DNA from: Halobaculum marinum
Lineage (GTDB): Archaea; Halobacteriota; Halobacteria; Halobacteriales; Haloferacaceae
Reading direction: 5' to 3'
Assembly: GCF_029338555.1 (NCBI RefSeq)
Contig: NZ_CP119989.1
Location: 310,001 to 374,000 of the forward strand
DNA length: 64,000 bases
The position numbers and the translations under genes were made by a program. The notes under the pieces are model-generated. The model saw nothing but the letters and a program-made list of their open reading frames with translations, was not told the DNA's origin and did not search any database. This document shows positions 8,591-17,291 of the stretch, piece by piece (within the stretch, counting starts at the first letter, position 1; every line of letters begins with the position of its first letter).

Positions 8591-10339
8591 TCAGATCGTG
8601 AGGATGGTGCTGACGAGGTGCTTCGTGAAGATGGCGACCGCCGAGCCGAGCCACGTCATGAGCACGAAGTGGAGGTAGGCGTTCGCCTTGTTCCCGCCGT
8701 CGATGGTCCGGATCATCACCGACGAGAGCACCGCGTTGAACAGGATGATCAACAGCAGGAGGAACTCGATGAGCGCGATGTCGTACACGCCGGCGTAGAT
8801 GATCTGGCCGACGCCGCCGGCGCTGGTGACGTTGAACTGCTGGGACAGGTCCGCGAGGATGTTCACGACCTGCAGGCCGATGAAGAACGCGAACGCCGAC
8901 GCGGAGGTGATCCCGTACAGCAGGCCGATCATCGTCACCGTCGCCTGCCGGCGCTGCTCGCGCAACTGCATGACGGTGTTCATGTTCTGGGAGATGAGCT
9001 CACCGAGCAGTTTCGGCTTGCCACCCATCGACCGCCCCTCCAGGTACATGTCGGAGAACTTCTGGATGAGGTACGAGCGCGTGTCGGTCGCGAAGGTGTA
9101 CCACGCCTCTTCGGAGCTGATCCGGATGTTGAGCCGCCGGTACAGCCGAACGATGGAGGGGGTGAGCGCGCCGAAGTCCTTCTTGTGGAGCGTCTTGAGC
9201 ACGTCGCCCGTGGTCGACTGCTTGGCGGACTCGGCGGCGCCGAGCGCCCGGACGAACGAGGGGAACTCACCGTCGCGCTCCTCGATGTTGCGCTCTTCTA
9301 GTCGGAGCATCACGCCCGTGATGGCCATCGGCGAGATGGGGACACAGAGGTACATCGCCAGCGGGATGTCCTCCATGAAAAAGAGGATCCCGCGCAGCCC
9401 CGGACCGACGCCGAACAGGCCCGCGCCGATGAACGCGACCAGCGCGGTGGTGCCGACGACGCCGACGCCGAAACTCGCCCACAGCCGGAAGTCCGAGGGC
9501 GCGCCCTGCTCGGAGTGGAACCAGACGGGGTCGTGGGGCGCCATCGCCCGGATGACGATGTAGAAGCCCAACTGGACCAGCATGAACAGGACGATGACCG
9601 CCGAGACGGTCATCGTGGGGTTGTCGCCGGTGAGGATGGGGAGAACGATGGCGAACACCAGCGCGAACGTCATCGACAGGATCATCGACATGTACAGGTC
9701 CTTCATGACCTCGAGGTTCGCCAGCGCGCCCTCGTACACCGTGATGTAGTTCTGGATGACCGCGTCCTGCTCGGACAGGAGGAAGTCGTCGAGCGTCTGC
9801 CCGGCGCCGATGGTGTAGCCGAGGCGGTCGAAGAAGTCCGAGAAGGCGTCGGAGGGGACCTCCTTCGCGCGGCGACGCAGGGCGTCGTCGAGCGACTGGT
9901 TCCACGTGTCGACGAGGTGGACGACGCGCCGGAGTTCGTCGGCGGCGGCGCCGTACTCCTCCTCGCGGGCGAGCGTGCGGAACACCTCCATCCGGTCGAT
10001 GTTCGTCGTCGACAGCACCGTCATGTGCGTCATGACGAGGTGGAGTTGGTTCTCGATGGCCACCTGCCGACCGTTGAGGTACAGTTTCGGGTAGATGACC
10101 GCCGCGACGAACACCAGGAATCCGAGCGCGGGGATCGGCAGGCGAACCGTCACCGGGAGCGGGAGGAAGAACGCGCCGGCGATCGTGAGCAGGAGGAACG
10201 CCGCTGAAGGGATCAGGACGTAGCCGACGTACTTCCGCTTCGACATGTCCAGCGCGTCGTACGACTCCAGCAGGTCGGCGGCGAGTTCCGCCGCGGAGTC
10301 GGGGAAGAAGTCTGACGAGGACGCGCTGTTAGCACTCAT
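8591..10339 (-). CDS. arlJ: Archaellum membrane platform protein ArlJ (FlaJ)
   Basis: 582 residues, the polytopic membrane core on which the archaellum is built and the partner of ATPase ArlI. It has two T2SS/TadC-like repeats (for example GYTIGAGQTLDDFLLSEQ and LGAAESAKQSTTGDVLKTLHKKDFG) and about nine hydrophobic helices, including a C-terminal bundle (AFFIGLQVVNILADL...IALIEFLLLLIILFNAVLSSVMI). The length is usual for haloarchaeal ArlJ. It starts 9 bp after arlI, so both are in one transcript; it is the last gene of the motility cluster. Confidence 0.95.
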   Translation of the reverse strand: MSANSASSSDFFPDSAAELAADLLESYDALDMSKRKYVGYVLIPSAAFLLLTIAGAFFLPLPVTVRLPIPALGFLVFVAAVIYPKLYLNGRQVAIENQLHLVMTHMTVLSTTNIDRMEVFRTLAREEEYGAAADELRRVVHLVDTWNQSLDDALRRRAKEVPSDAFSDFFDRLGYTIGAGQTLDDFLLSEQDAVIQNYITVYEGALANLEVMKDLYMSMILSMTFALVFAIVLPILTGDNPTMTVSAVIVLFMLVQLGFYIVIRAMAPHDPVWFHSEQGAPSDFRLWASFGVGVVGTTALVAFIGAGLFGVGPGLRGILFFMEDIPLAMYLCVPISPMAITGVMLRLEERNIEERDGEFPSFVRALGAAESAKQSTTGDVLKTLHKKDFGALTPSIVRLYRRLNIRISSEEAWYTFATDTRSYLIQKFSDMYLEGRSMGGKPKLLGELISQNMNTVMQLREQRRQATVTMIGLLYGITSASAFAFFIGLQVVNILADLSQQFNVTSAGGVGQIIYAGVYDIALIEFLLLLIILFNAVLSSVMIRTIDGGNKANAYLHFVLMTWLGSAVAIFTKHLVSTILTI

Positions 10340-10348
10340 GCGCGGCGA

Positions 10349-12016
10349 TCAGGTCGAGCGGTGCATGTCGAAGGGGAGTCCGTCGACGCCGTCGCGCTGG
10401 AACGCCTCGATGGCCTCGTTGACCTCGTGGTAGCCGAGGATCCCCTCTTGGATCATCCGCTCGATGAGCTCCGCGCGGAAGCTCAGGTCGTCGTAGATGT
10501 CGCGGGTGTCGGCGTACCCCAGCAGCGTCGCGATCTGTTCTTCGAGCACGTAGGAGTTGTTGCGCCCGCGGAACACGATCTCGTCTTCCACGGGGTCCCA
10601 GTCGAACACCTGCCGGGTGACGACGCCGTCCATCTCCTTGGAGTACCCCTCGATCTCCTGGACGGAGGTGACCCGACGCAGGACCTTGTCGCCCTGCTTG
10701 ACACGGTTCTGGAACAGCGCCACGTCGGCCACGTCCATGAACGTCTCCGGGACGTTGATCGGCTCGGAGGTGAACCGCTGGATCATCGAGACGATGTCGG
10801 ATGCGTGGAACGTCAGCATCACGGGGTGCCCCGTCTGGGCGGCCTGGAACGCCATGCGCCCCTCCGCCCCACGAACCTCACCCATGATGATGTAGTCGGG
10901 GCGCGAACGCAGCGCGGCCGCGACGAGGTCGAACATGTCGACCTCGTTGTCCTCGCCGCCGTCGCCCTCACGGGTCAACAGCTGCTGCCACGTGCTGTGT
11001 GGCGGGATGACCTCCGCGGTGTCCTCTGCGGTGTAGATCTTCGAGTCGCGGGGGATGTACGAGAGGATCGCGTTGAGCGTCGTCGTCTTCCCGGACGCCG
11101 TCTCCCCGACGACGAACACCGTCTGCTCGTTCTCCAGACACAGCCAGAGGTACGCCGACAGCTCCGGCGACAGCGTCCCCCAGTTCGTAATCTGGTTGAT
11201 GGACAGCGGCGTCTCCTCGCCCTGACGGATGGTGAGCGAGGAGCCCTTGATGGAGACGTCGTCGGAGTAGATGATGTTGATACGCGACCCGTCCGGCAGC
11301 GTCGAGTCGACGATGGGGTTGGAGTCGGAGACGGGGTCGCCCATCCGCTCGCCCATGTTGCGCAGCCAGTTGTCGAACTCCTTCGGGGTCCCGAAGTCGA
11401 CGGTCGTCTCCAGCATCCCGAACACGCCGTGATCGACGTGGCACTCCTTCGGGCCGATCACGTGAATGTCCTCGTTCTCCGGGTCGCGCATGACCGGCTC
11501 CAGCGGCCCGAAGCCGACGATGTCGCGGTTGAGGCGGTAGCGGATGTTGTCGTACGTCTGCTTGGACACCTCGATGCGCCCGAAGTTCTTCACCTTCGAG
11601 AGCACCCCCGGACTCGTCTGCTCTTCGGTGACGGCGGTGACCTCCTCCAGCAGCTCCTCGATGAGGTCGTCGTAGCCAGACTCGCCGTCGGGCGCGGGCT
11701 TGTGCCCGCTCTGGCGGAGGAGCTTCGACTTCACCGACTCGAGCACGGACTCCTCGGCGCCCGAGAGGTTCGGCTCGACGGTGTAGTACTTCGTCTCCTG
11801 GCCGAAGTCGCCGTACACGTGACAGAAGATCGGCCCGCCGACGGGGTACAGCACGTTCGGCCGTTGGGCCTCGTGCTCGCCTTCGATCTCGTCGACGAAC
11901 ATCGGGAACTCGCCCGTGATCTGCTTGAACTTCTGCAGGTGCTCCCGAAGGTGGGGGCGCTTCATCGCCAGCTGCTTCAACTCGCTCGACGGATTCGCCT
12001 GTCCCTGGTCTGTCAT
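10349..12016 (-). CDS. arlI: Archaellum assembly/rotation ATPase ArlI (FlaI)
   Basis: 555 residues, hexameric secretion ATPase of the VirB11/PilT superfamily that drives archaellin assembly and rotation at the cytoplasmic face. Visible motifs: Walker A GETASGKTTT, DSKIYTAEDTAEVIPPHSTWQQ (Asp box), RSRPDYIIMGEVRGAEGRMAFQAAQTGHPVMLTFHA (Walker B and His box). The ATG at 12016 overlaps the stop codon of a 32-codon upstream ORF by ATGA, and no separate TATA lies at leaderless distance from it, so translation by coupling is likely. Confidence 0.96.
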   Translation of the reverse strand: MTDQGQANPSSELKQLAMKRPHLREHLQKFKQITGEFPMFVDEIEGEHEAQRPNVLYPVGGPIFCHVYGDFGQETKYYTVEPNLSGAEESVLESVKSKLLRQSGHKPAPDGESGYDDLIEELLEEVTAVTEEQTSPGVLSKVKNFGRIEVSKQTYDNIRYRLNRDIVGFGPLEPVMRDPENEDIHVIGPKECHVDHGVFGMLETTVDFGTPKEFDNWLRNMGERMGDPVSDSNPIVDSTLPDGSRINIIYSDDVSIKGSSLTIRQGEETPLSINQITNWGTLSPELSAYLWLCLENEQTVFVVGETASGKTTTLNAILSYIPRDSKIYTAEDTAEVIPPHSTWQQLLTREGDGGEDNEVDMFDLVAAALRSRPDYIIMGEVRGAEGRMAFQAAQTGHPVMLTFHASDIVSMIQRFTSEPINVPETFMDVADVALFQNRVKQGDKVLRRVTSVQEIEGYSKEMDGVVTRQVFDWDPVEDEIVFRGRNNSYVLEEQIATLLGYADTRDIYDDLSFRAELIERMIQEGILGYHEVNEAIEAFQRDGVDGLPFDMHRST

Positions 12017-12111
12017 CGTTCACACCTCCGCACCGGGGCACCCCGGCGCGAGTTCGCGGCCGACCGCGTGACGGCACCGATCCCCCGGCTCCCTGCAGGG
12101 GTGGTACTCAT
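12013..12111 (-). CDS. Short upstream ORF coupled to arlI
   Basis: 32 residues beginning MSTTPAGSRGIG and ending in an Arg/Cys-rich tail. Its ATG (12111) lies 28-29 bp from the centre of a TATA hexamer (12137-12142), the spacing of a leaderless gene, and its TGA overlaps the arlI ATG as ATGA. The peptide is basic (many Arg), unlike normal haloarchaeal proteins, so the act of translation may matter more than the product. Inference from signals only. Confidence 0.45.
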   Translation of the reverse strand: MSTTPAGSRGIGAVTRSAANSRRGAPVRRCER

Positions 12112-12136
12112 TACGACGACAAACCGACGAGCGAAG

Positions 12137-12170
12137 CATAAAGCCTCCCCGCGAACTATCACGGGCGATA
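12137..12170 (-). promoter_or_regulatory. arlI promoter with TATC-N6-GATA box
   Basis: On the + strand CATAAA (12137-12142) reads TTTATG on the minus strand as TATA element. TATCACGGGCGATA (12157-12170) is the inverted-repeat box, its centre 24 bp upstream of the TATA centre. Expected transcript start is near 12111-12114, the start of the upstream ORF. Confidence 0.6.
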
Positions 12171-12232
12171 ACAGACCGGGTGACGGCAGCGACGACGAGG
12201 GCCGAAGACGCGTGAGTCGGAGACGCGGGGCG

Positions 12233-12991
12233 TCAGGCGACGCTGCGCGACTCGATGACGATGCCGGTGCCCGAGCGGACGGAGAACCCGATGGAGTCAC
12301 CGACCTGACTCCCCATCCCGGCGAAGCGCTTCACCGCGATGTTGCGGCGGACGTCGGAGCCGACCTCGACCATCTGGAGTTCGAGGAACACGTCGGCGAT
12401 GGAGCGGAACGGCCCGATGGCGTCGTCGCCGACCGCCGAGGGGTCGACGGTGAGGACGATCACCTTCCCCGTGGAGATCATGTCCCGGAAGAACGAGATG
12501 ATCTCCAGGGCCGCCTGTCGCTCGTCGTTGTTGCGGACGAGCGCCTCGAACGTTGGGTCGTTCCGGAGGATGGAGTCGAACGTGTCGATGATGATCACGT
12601 CGGAGTTCCACATCACCTCCGCCTCCATCAGCCGCTTGAGTAGCTCCTTGCGCTCGGCGTCGGAGTCGGAGAAGTTGCCGCCGGAGTCGAAGTCCGCCGC
12701 GAGGAACAGCAGGTCCTCGTTGAGCAGCGGCTTCGTCACGTCGTACCCCAGCGAGTACATCTGGTCGATGAACCCGGAGACGGTCATCTCCGTCGACAGC
12801 AGCGTGACCGACGCCCCCTCGTCGACGAGGCCGTAGGAGAACCGCTGGGAGATTGCCGACTTCCCGGCACCGTAGTCACCCTCCATGAGGACGATGGAGC
12901 CGCGGGGAATCCCGCCGCCCAGTTCCTTGTTCAGTTGGTCGCGCTCGGGCATCCCGATCGACAGCAGCGTGTTCTGTTGTGCTCGTGACAT
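12233..12991 (-). CDS. arlH: Archaellum motor regulator ArlH (FlaH)
   Basis: 252 residues, a KaiC/RecA-like ATP-binding protein that forms a ring within the archaellum motor below ArlI/ArlJ. Walker A GDYGAGKS occurs at about residues 39-46 and a Walker B-like VIIIDTFDSIL mid-protein. The C-terminal GSDVRRNIAVKRFAGMGSQVGDSIGFSVRSGTGIVIE is characteristic. Starts 4 bp after arlG; a 121-bp stretch then separates it from the arlI upstream ORF, which has its own promoter. Confidence 0.94.
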   Translation of the reverse strand: MSRAQQNTLLSIGMPERDQLNKELGGGIPRGSIVLMEGDYGAGKSAISQRFSYGLVDEGASVTLLSTEMTVSGFIDQMYSLGYDVTKPLLNEDLLFLAADFDSGGNFSDSDAERKELLKRLMEAEVMWNSDVIIIDTFDSILRNDPTFEALVRNNDERQAALEIISFFRDMISTGKVIVLTVDPSAVGDDAIGPFRSIADVFLELQMVEVGSDVRRNIAVKRFAGMGSQVGDSIGFSVRSGTGIVIESRSVA

Positions 12992-12995
12992 TGGC

Positions 12996-13448
12996 TTAGG
13001 TCCTGAAGCGGAACACTTCCTCGTCTCCGCGCACGACCAGCTTCAGGCGGTGGTCGGTGTCGGAGGTGAGTCCGCCCGTCGCGAACTCGATGCGCACCAC
13101 GTCGCCGCGGTGCCAGGCGTCGCCGCCGTCGACGACGGTGACGGTCACGTCCGTGACGTAGGCGCCGTCGAGGATCACGTCGACGGCCCCCGGATCGACC
13201 GGGAGGTCGGACGCACCCGTGTTGCGGACGTGGATGGTGACGTTCTCGGTCGTGCCGTTGTAGACGCTCGCGCCGGCGTCGGAGACGATCTCCGTGTCGG
13301 CGCGGATCTCGCCGGCGACGTCGAGTGACTTCGCCGAGATGGCGTCGCTGACGCGGTCCACCTCGCTGGTGAGCGTGCCGGCGACGGACGCGGCGATGAC
13401 GATCGCCGCGATGAACAGGATCAGTTCGGCGGCGCTCCCACCCGCCAT
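12996..13448 (-). CDS. arlG: Archaellum stator-associated protein ArlG (FlaG)
   Basis: 150 residues. An N-terminal membrane helix (AAELILFIAAIVIAASVAGTL) is followed by a beta-sandwich pseudo-periplasmic domain with archaellin-like repeats (NVTIHVRNTGASDLPVDPGAVDVILDG). ArlG with ArlF anchors the motor to the S-layer. One base separates it from the arlF stop codon, and the pair is surely translated in concert. Confidence 0.9.
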   Translation of the reverse strand: MAGGSAAELILFIAAIVIAASVAGTLTSEVDRVSDAISAKSLDVAGEIRADTEIVSDAGASVYNGTTENVTIHVRNTGASDLPVDPGAVDVILDGAYVTDVTVTVVDGGDAWHRGDVVRIEFATGGLTSDTDHRLKLVVRGDEEVFRFRT

Positions 13449-13449
13449 C

Positions 13450-13896
13450 TCAGTTCACCCCGACCTCAATCGCGTCGCGGACGCCGTGCTCGACGACGAC
13501 CTGCGTGCGGGCGGGCGCGCTCGTCCCGACGACGATCTCGAAGCGCGCCGTCTCGCCGGGCAGCCACAGGCCGGTGGCGGCGTCGCCCTCGACGGTCACG
13601 GTGACGTTCGCCGTCGGTGGGATCGCGTTGTCGACCAGCAGCGTCGTGTCGTTCACGCCGACGGTCGTCGTGCCGTCGTTGTCGGCGAGCACGACCAGCG
13701 TGTCGTTGCTCGTGTAGTACGTCGCGTTCGTCACGTCGACGGCGGTGTTGGCACGGTCGAGCGCGCGGTCGGCGGCGTCGTGGCGCGCGTCGGTGACCTG
13801 CTCGAAGCCGTTGGCCGCGGCGGGGTAGGCGATGCCGATGGCCAAGAACACCCCGAGGAAGACGACGCCGGAGGAGGCACTAACGCTGAGGCCCAT
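13450..13896 (-). CDS. arlF: Archaellum stator protein ArlF (FlaF)
   Basis: 148 residues. N-terminal helix (VVFLGVFLAIGIAYPAAA) preceded by MGLSVSASS, the usual start of haloarchaeal FlaF, then a helical stalk and an Ig-like extracellular domain with several N-x-T sequons (NATYY, NDTLV, NDTTL, NVTVT). It binds the S-layer and holds the motor static. Its start codon lies inside the last 17 bp of arlCE. Confidence 0.9.
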   Translation of the reverse strand: MGLSVSASSGVVFLGVFLAIGIAYPAAANGFEQVTDARHDAADRALDRANTAVDVTNATYYTSNDTLVVLADNDGTTTVGVNDTTLLVDNAIPPTANVTVTVEGDAATGLWLPGETARFEIVVGTSAPARTQVVVEHGVRDAIEVGVN

Positions 13897-15331
13897 GCAT
13901 GCCTCCCGAGAGCTGCGGCCACCGGTCGATGACGACCGACTCGGCCGTGGCGTCGGTCAACTGCATGATGTACTTGAGCGAGCGCGTGTGGTGGTCCAGG
14001 TCGAGGTGGTCGGTGCCGGGGCGGTCCATCAGGTTGCGGTCGATGTCGCCGAAGCCCGAGAGGAACCCCTTGAGCTGGTCGGCCACCTCGTCGTCGATCC
14101 ACTCGACGCGCTGGTAGTAGTTGACCGCCCGCACCGCGTCGGTCGTGGTGGACTCCTCGACGAGGAACTCCAGCCACTCCATCACCATCAGGTCGCCCAC
14201 GTAGTCGCCCGGCAGCGACGTGAGGTACGGCTTGTCCGGTTCGTCCGAGAGGTCGTCCTCCTCGACGAACTCGAAGCCGCCGTCGTCGTCGACGCCCGCC
14301 GACCGTCGGCTCGGATCGGTCGGAGCCGCCGTCGACTCTGGCTCGGGCTCCGGTTCCGGCTCGTCGCCGAAGCCGAGGTCGTCGGCCTCGTCGTGCCCGT
14401 TGGCCTCTGGTTGGGTGTCGAGTGCGTCGAGCGGGTCGTCCCCGGCGTCCGGTTCGGCCTCGGCGTCTGGGTCGGGCTCGGCGCCCTCGTCCCAGTCGGC
14501 GTCGCCGGACTCGTACTCGTCTTTCAGTTCGCTGAAACTCTTTCCGCCGCCGTTATCGGTCGCCATGGTGTCAGTGTCAGTGTCGTCGTCTTCGTCCCCG
14601 AAGCCGTCGAGGTCGTCGTCGAGTTCGTCCCCTTCGTCCATCTCGTCGAAGTCGTCGAGGTCATCCATGTCGTCCATGTCGCCCATGTCGTCGTCGAGGC
14701 CCTCGCCCGCGAGGTCTTCGTCGAAGAAGCCCTCCGCGTCGGCGCTGGCCAGGTCTTCGTCGAGGTCTTCTTCCTCCTCCTCGTCGCCCGCGTCGTCGAA
14801 CAGGCCGAAGCCGCCCTCGCCGCCGCCGCCGAGGTCGCCGCCGGCTTGCACGTCGTCGACGAAGGGGTTGATCCCCCGCGTGACCATCTCGTAGATGTCG
14901 AGGAGACTCCGCACGTCCTCTCCCATGTCCTCGACCTTCCCGGAGATCTCCTCGTTCTCCGAGCGGACCGTGTTGACGGTCGAGGAGAGGCTCGCGACCT
15001 CGTTCTCGAGGTCGTCGACCCGTTTCTCCAGTTCGGCGACGCCGTCGTCGCCGCCACCGTCTTCCCCCGCGAAGGGGTCGTCATCGTCCCAATCATCCAT
15101 GCCGCCGAGGTCGCCGAGGTCGTCGTCGCCGCCGCCGCCGCCGCCACCGAAGGCGCCGTCGTCGCCGCCCAACAGATCATCGCCGTCGTCGACGTCCCCG
15201 GGCCCGTCGTCGCCGTCGCGGAAGCGGTCGAGCAGGCTGGCTCCCAGCAGCCCGAGCGAGACCAGCAGTCCCGCGTCGGCTCCCGGGATCCCGCCGACCC
15301 ATGCTCCCGATAGCGCGGTGAGGAGACCCAT
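13880..15331 (-). CDS. arlCE: Archaellum cytosolic-ring protein ArlCE (FlaC-FlaE fusion)
   Basis: 483 residues. N-terminal membrane segment (ADAGLLVSLGLLGASLLD), a Gly/Asp low-complexity linker, a FlaC-type coiled coil (VAELEKRVDDLENEVASL) ending near ITRGINPF-like VTRGINPFVDD, a very acidic central stretch of about 200 residues, then a C-terminal FlaD/E domain (KPYLTSLPGDYVGDLMVMEWLEFL). In Euryarchaeota ArlC/D/E receive the CheY-CheF switching signal at the motor. The start at 15331 is leaderless with its own boxed promoter. The acidic central linker is longer than the folded parts and is probably disordered. Confidence 0.92.
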   Translation of the reverse strand: MGLLTALSGAWVGGIPGADAGLLVSLGLLGASLLDRFRDGDDGPGDVDDGDDLLGGDDGAFGGGGGGGDDDLGDLGGMDDWDDDDPFAGEDGGGDDGVAELEKRVDDLENEVASLSSTVNTVRSENEEISGKVEDMGEDVRSLLDIYEMVTRGINPFVDDVQAGGDLGGGGEGGFGLFDDAGDEEEEEDLDEDLASADAEGFFDEDLAGEGLDDDMGDMDDMDDLDDFDEMDEGDELDDDLDGFGDEDDDTDTDTMATDNGGGKSFSELKDEYESGDADWDEGAEPDPDAEAEPDAGDDPLDALDTQPEANGHDEADDLGFGDEPEPEPEPESTAAPTDPSRRSAGVDDDGGFEFVEEDDLSDEPDKPYLTSLPGDYVGDLMVMEWLEFLVEESTTTDAVRAVNYYQRVEWIDDEVADQLKGFLSGFGDIDRNLMDRPGTDHLDLDHHTRSLKYIMQLTDATAESVVIDRWPQLSGGMHGPQR

Positions 15332-15356
15332 TACACCTCACCACCCACGAACGAAC

Positions 15357-15390
15357 CTTAAACCCTGCCCGCGGATTATCGAGGGCGATA
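15357..15390 (-). promoter_or_regulatory. arlCE promoter with TATC-N6-GATA box
   Basis: CTTAAA on the + strand (15357-15362; TTTAAG on the minus strand) is the TATA element, centred 28-29 bp before the ATG at 15331. TATCGAGGGCGATA (15377-15390) is the inverted-repeat box, centred 24 bp upstream of the TATA element; extended by one base each side it is TTATCG-N4-CGATAA, a perfect palindrome. Confidence 0.65.
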
Positions 15391-15541
15391 ACCCCCGTCG
15401 CAGGCGTTCTCCGGGGAGTACGGCCGATCTGTGGATCGTGACTGCGGTCGTGACCGGCGAGAATTCCCGTCAGCGAGGTGGAACGAACGATCCGCGCAGG
15501 CGCGACGCGACCGACGGATCGAGCGAGAACAGGCGGCGGCG

Positions 15542-16093
15542 TTACAGAACGATGGTCTCGCCGCCGGCGTACGAGACGTGCAGGGTTCCGGTGTCGGTCT
15601 CGAAGCGCAGCGAGCGACCGCGAGCGCCGCCGGTGTCGGCGTCGACGAGCGGGATGTCCCGGTCGGCGAGCGCGGCCTCGGCGGCCGCGACGTTGCGTTC
15701 GCCCACGGACCCGGCGTCCTCGCCGAGGTCGAACTCGATCATCTGGGCGGCGCCCGCCACCTTGGCGTGGAGGCCGTCGGGGGGTGCACCGGCGGCCGCC
15801 AGCGCGTCGACCAGCGCGTCGATCCCATCGACGACGAACTTCTCGTCTGCGCCGGGACGGTCTGCCGCCTCGGGCAGCATCGCGTGGAGCAGTCCGCCGA
15901 CGCCGGTCGTCGGGTGGTACAGCGCGACCCCGAGACACGAGCCGAGACCGCTGGTGACGAGCACCGCTCCGTCGGTAGCGACCATCGCGTCGGACAGTCC
16001 GACCTTCCGACGCGGCGGCGACGACTCGCCCGGAACCGGGGACGAGGAACCGCCCGCAGGCGGGGAGTCGGAGGGACTCACGGCGTCGCTCAC
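15542..16093 (-). CDS. cheD: Chemoreceptor glutamine deamidase CheD
   Basis: 183 residues. CheD deamidates receptor glutamines and partners CheC. The catalytic segment LVTSGLGSCLGVALYHPTTGVGGLLHAMLPEA contains the Cys and, further on, His residues of the active site; HAKVAGAAQMIEF and GERNVAAAEAALADRDIPLVDADTGGARGRSLRF are also typical. The first 35 residues are a Ser/Pro-rich extension. The start is GTG, overlapping the cheC stop as GTGA, so the two are coupled. Confidence 0.93.
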   Translation of the reverse strand: MSDAVSPSDSPPAGGSSSPVPGESSPPRRKVGLSDAMVATDGAVLVTSGLGSCLGVALYHPTTGVGGLLHAMLPEAADRPGADEKFVVDGIDALVDALAAAGAPPDGLHAKVAGAAQMIEFDLGEDAGSVGERNVAAAEAALADRDIPLVDADTGGARGRSLRFETDTGTLHVSYAGGETIVL

Positions 16094-17289
16094 CGAGGGA
16101 GGCCGCCGTCTGTCGCGGCGGGCTCGATGCGGTCCAACGCCGCCGCCAGCTCTCGCTGGTCGGGCAGCGCGTAGATGTCACACCGGACGTTGCCGTCGGG
16201 GGTCCGGACGGTCGAGTCGATGATGAAGGCGTGGTCTTGCGTCTGTCCGAGCCGACTCACGAGCGGGCTCATCACCGCCGACCCCATGTCGTGGACGAAC
16301 TGCGGCGGCGTGTGCTCGATACTCGTTCCGAGCACGTTCGCCCAGCCGTCGATGAACCCGGAGGTCATGATGTTGCCCAACTCGCGGAGGGCACCCTTCT
16401 CCATGTCTCCGATCCCGGGCTCGGTCTCGGTGGGGATCATGCCGCTGGCGACCTCCTCGGCGGAGGCCTCGTCGAACAGGATGGCGAGGTAGCCGCTCGG
16501 GTCGCCGTGCAACTCGAACACCGTTCCGGCGACGGTCTCTTTGCCCAACTCGGAGGGCACGTCCTGCACCGGGACGAAGCGGAGCCGCGACACGTCGACG
16601 TCCGTCTCGGTACCGGTCATCATCGTGATGTTGTCGGCGGCGGAGGCCGCCCCCTGCCGGGTCATCTCGTTGAACGTCGGCAGTTTGTTCACCGGCACGG
16701 CGTCGCCCGCCTCGCCGACGGGGCCGTCGTGGCCGAGCATGTCCGTGAAGCCGGCGTACTCCGGGAGCATGTAGATCGTGAACTCCAGGTCCTCGTCCAT
16801 CGACGACACGCTCGACTCGAACATGAACACACCCTTGCGGTCGTCGTCGAACGCGCCGTCCGGGAGCACGTCCGTTCCCGACGCACGGATGTACGCGGGC
16901 GGCGTCATGTCGATGGCGACGCCGAGGTGGTCTGCCCACCCGTCGATGAACCCGGAGGTCATGATGTTGCCCGCCTCGGTGACGCCGCTCCTGACGAGTT
17001 CGCCGTCGCCGCCCCCCGGCAACAGTCGGTCGACGAGGTTGCGCGCGGCGTCCATTTCGAACGCCATCACCGTCTGTCCGCTGATACCGCCGTCCAGACC
17101 GATCTCGACGCCGACGAACTCGCGGCCGGCGAACGCCTCCCGCAGGTCGCCCGCGGCCATCAGCGTCACGTCGGTCACGTCGACGTACACGTTCGCCCCC
17201 GCGAGCTGTCCCAGCGCGTCCGCCGCGCGGTCTGCTCCCTGGCTCGCGAGGTCCGAGAACTCCCCCAGCGACTGGATGTCGACGTACAT
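16090..17289 (-). CDS. cheC: CheC-type CheY-phosphatase, two-domain
   Basis: 399 residues from ATG at 17289. Two CheC repeats are visible, each with the phosphatase signature E-x2-N: VTEAGNIMTSGFIDGWADHL in the first half and LRELGNIMTSGFIDGWANVL in the second, each followed by the TPP(A/Q) motif. CheC removes phosphate from CheY-P and binds CheD. The gene starts 2 bp after cheY and overlaps cheD by 4 bp, forming one adaptation/signal-termination unit. Confidence 0.93.
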   Translation of the reverse strand: MYVDIQSLGEFSDLASQGADRAADALGQLAGANVYVDVTDVTLMAAGDLREAFAGREFVGVEIGLDGGISGQTVMAFEMDAARNLVDRLLPGGGDGELVRSGVTEAGNIMTSGFIDGWADHLGVAIDMTPPAYIRASGTDVLPDGAFDDDRKGVFMFESSVSSMDEDLEFTIYMLPEYAGFTDMLGHDGPVGEAGDAVPVNKLPTFNEMTRQGAASAADNITMMTGTETDVDVSRLRFVPVQDVPSELGKETVAGTVFELHGDPSGYLAILFDEASAEEVASGMIPTETEPGIGDMEKGALRELGNIMTSGFIDGWANVLGTSIEHTPPQFVHDMGSAVMSPLVSRLGQTQDHAFIIDSTVRTPDGNVRCDIYALPDQRELAAALDRIEPAATDGGLPR

Positions 17290-17291
17290 CC

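Noticed and set aside
12013-12300. Longer 95-codon version of the ORF before arlI
   Set aside because: The part upstream of 12111 crosses the TATA and operator and the end of arlH; only the segment after the TATA has leaderless spacing.
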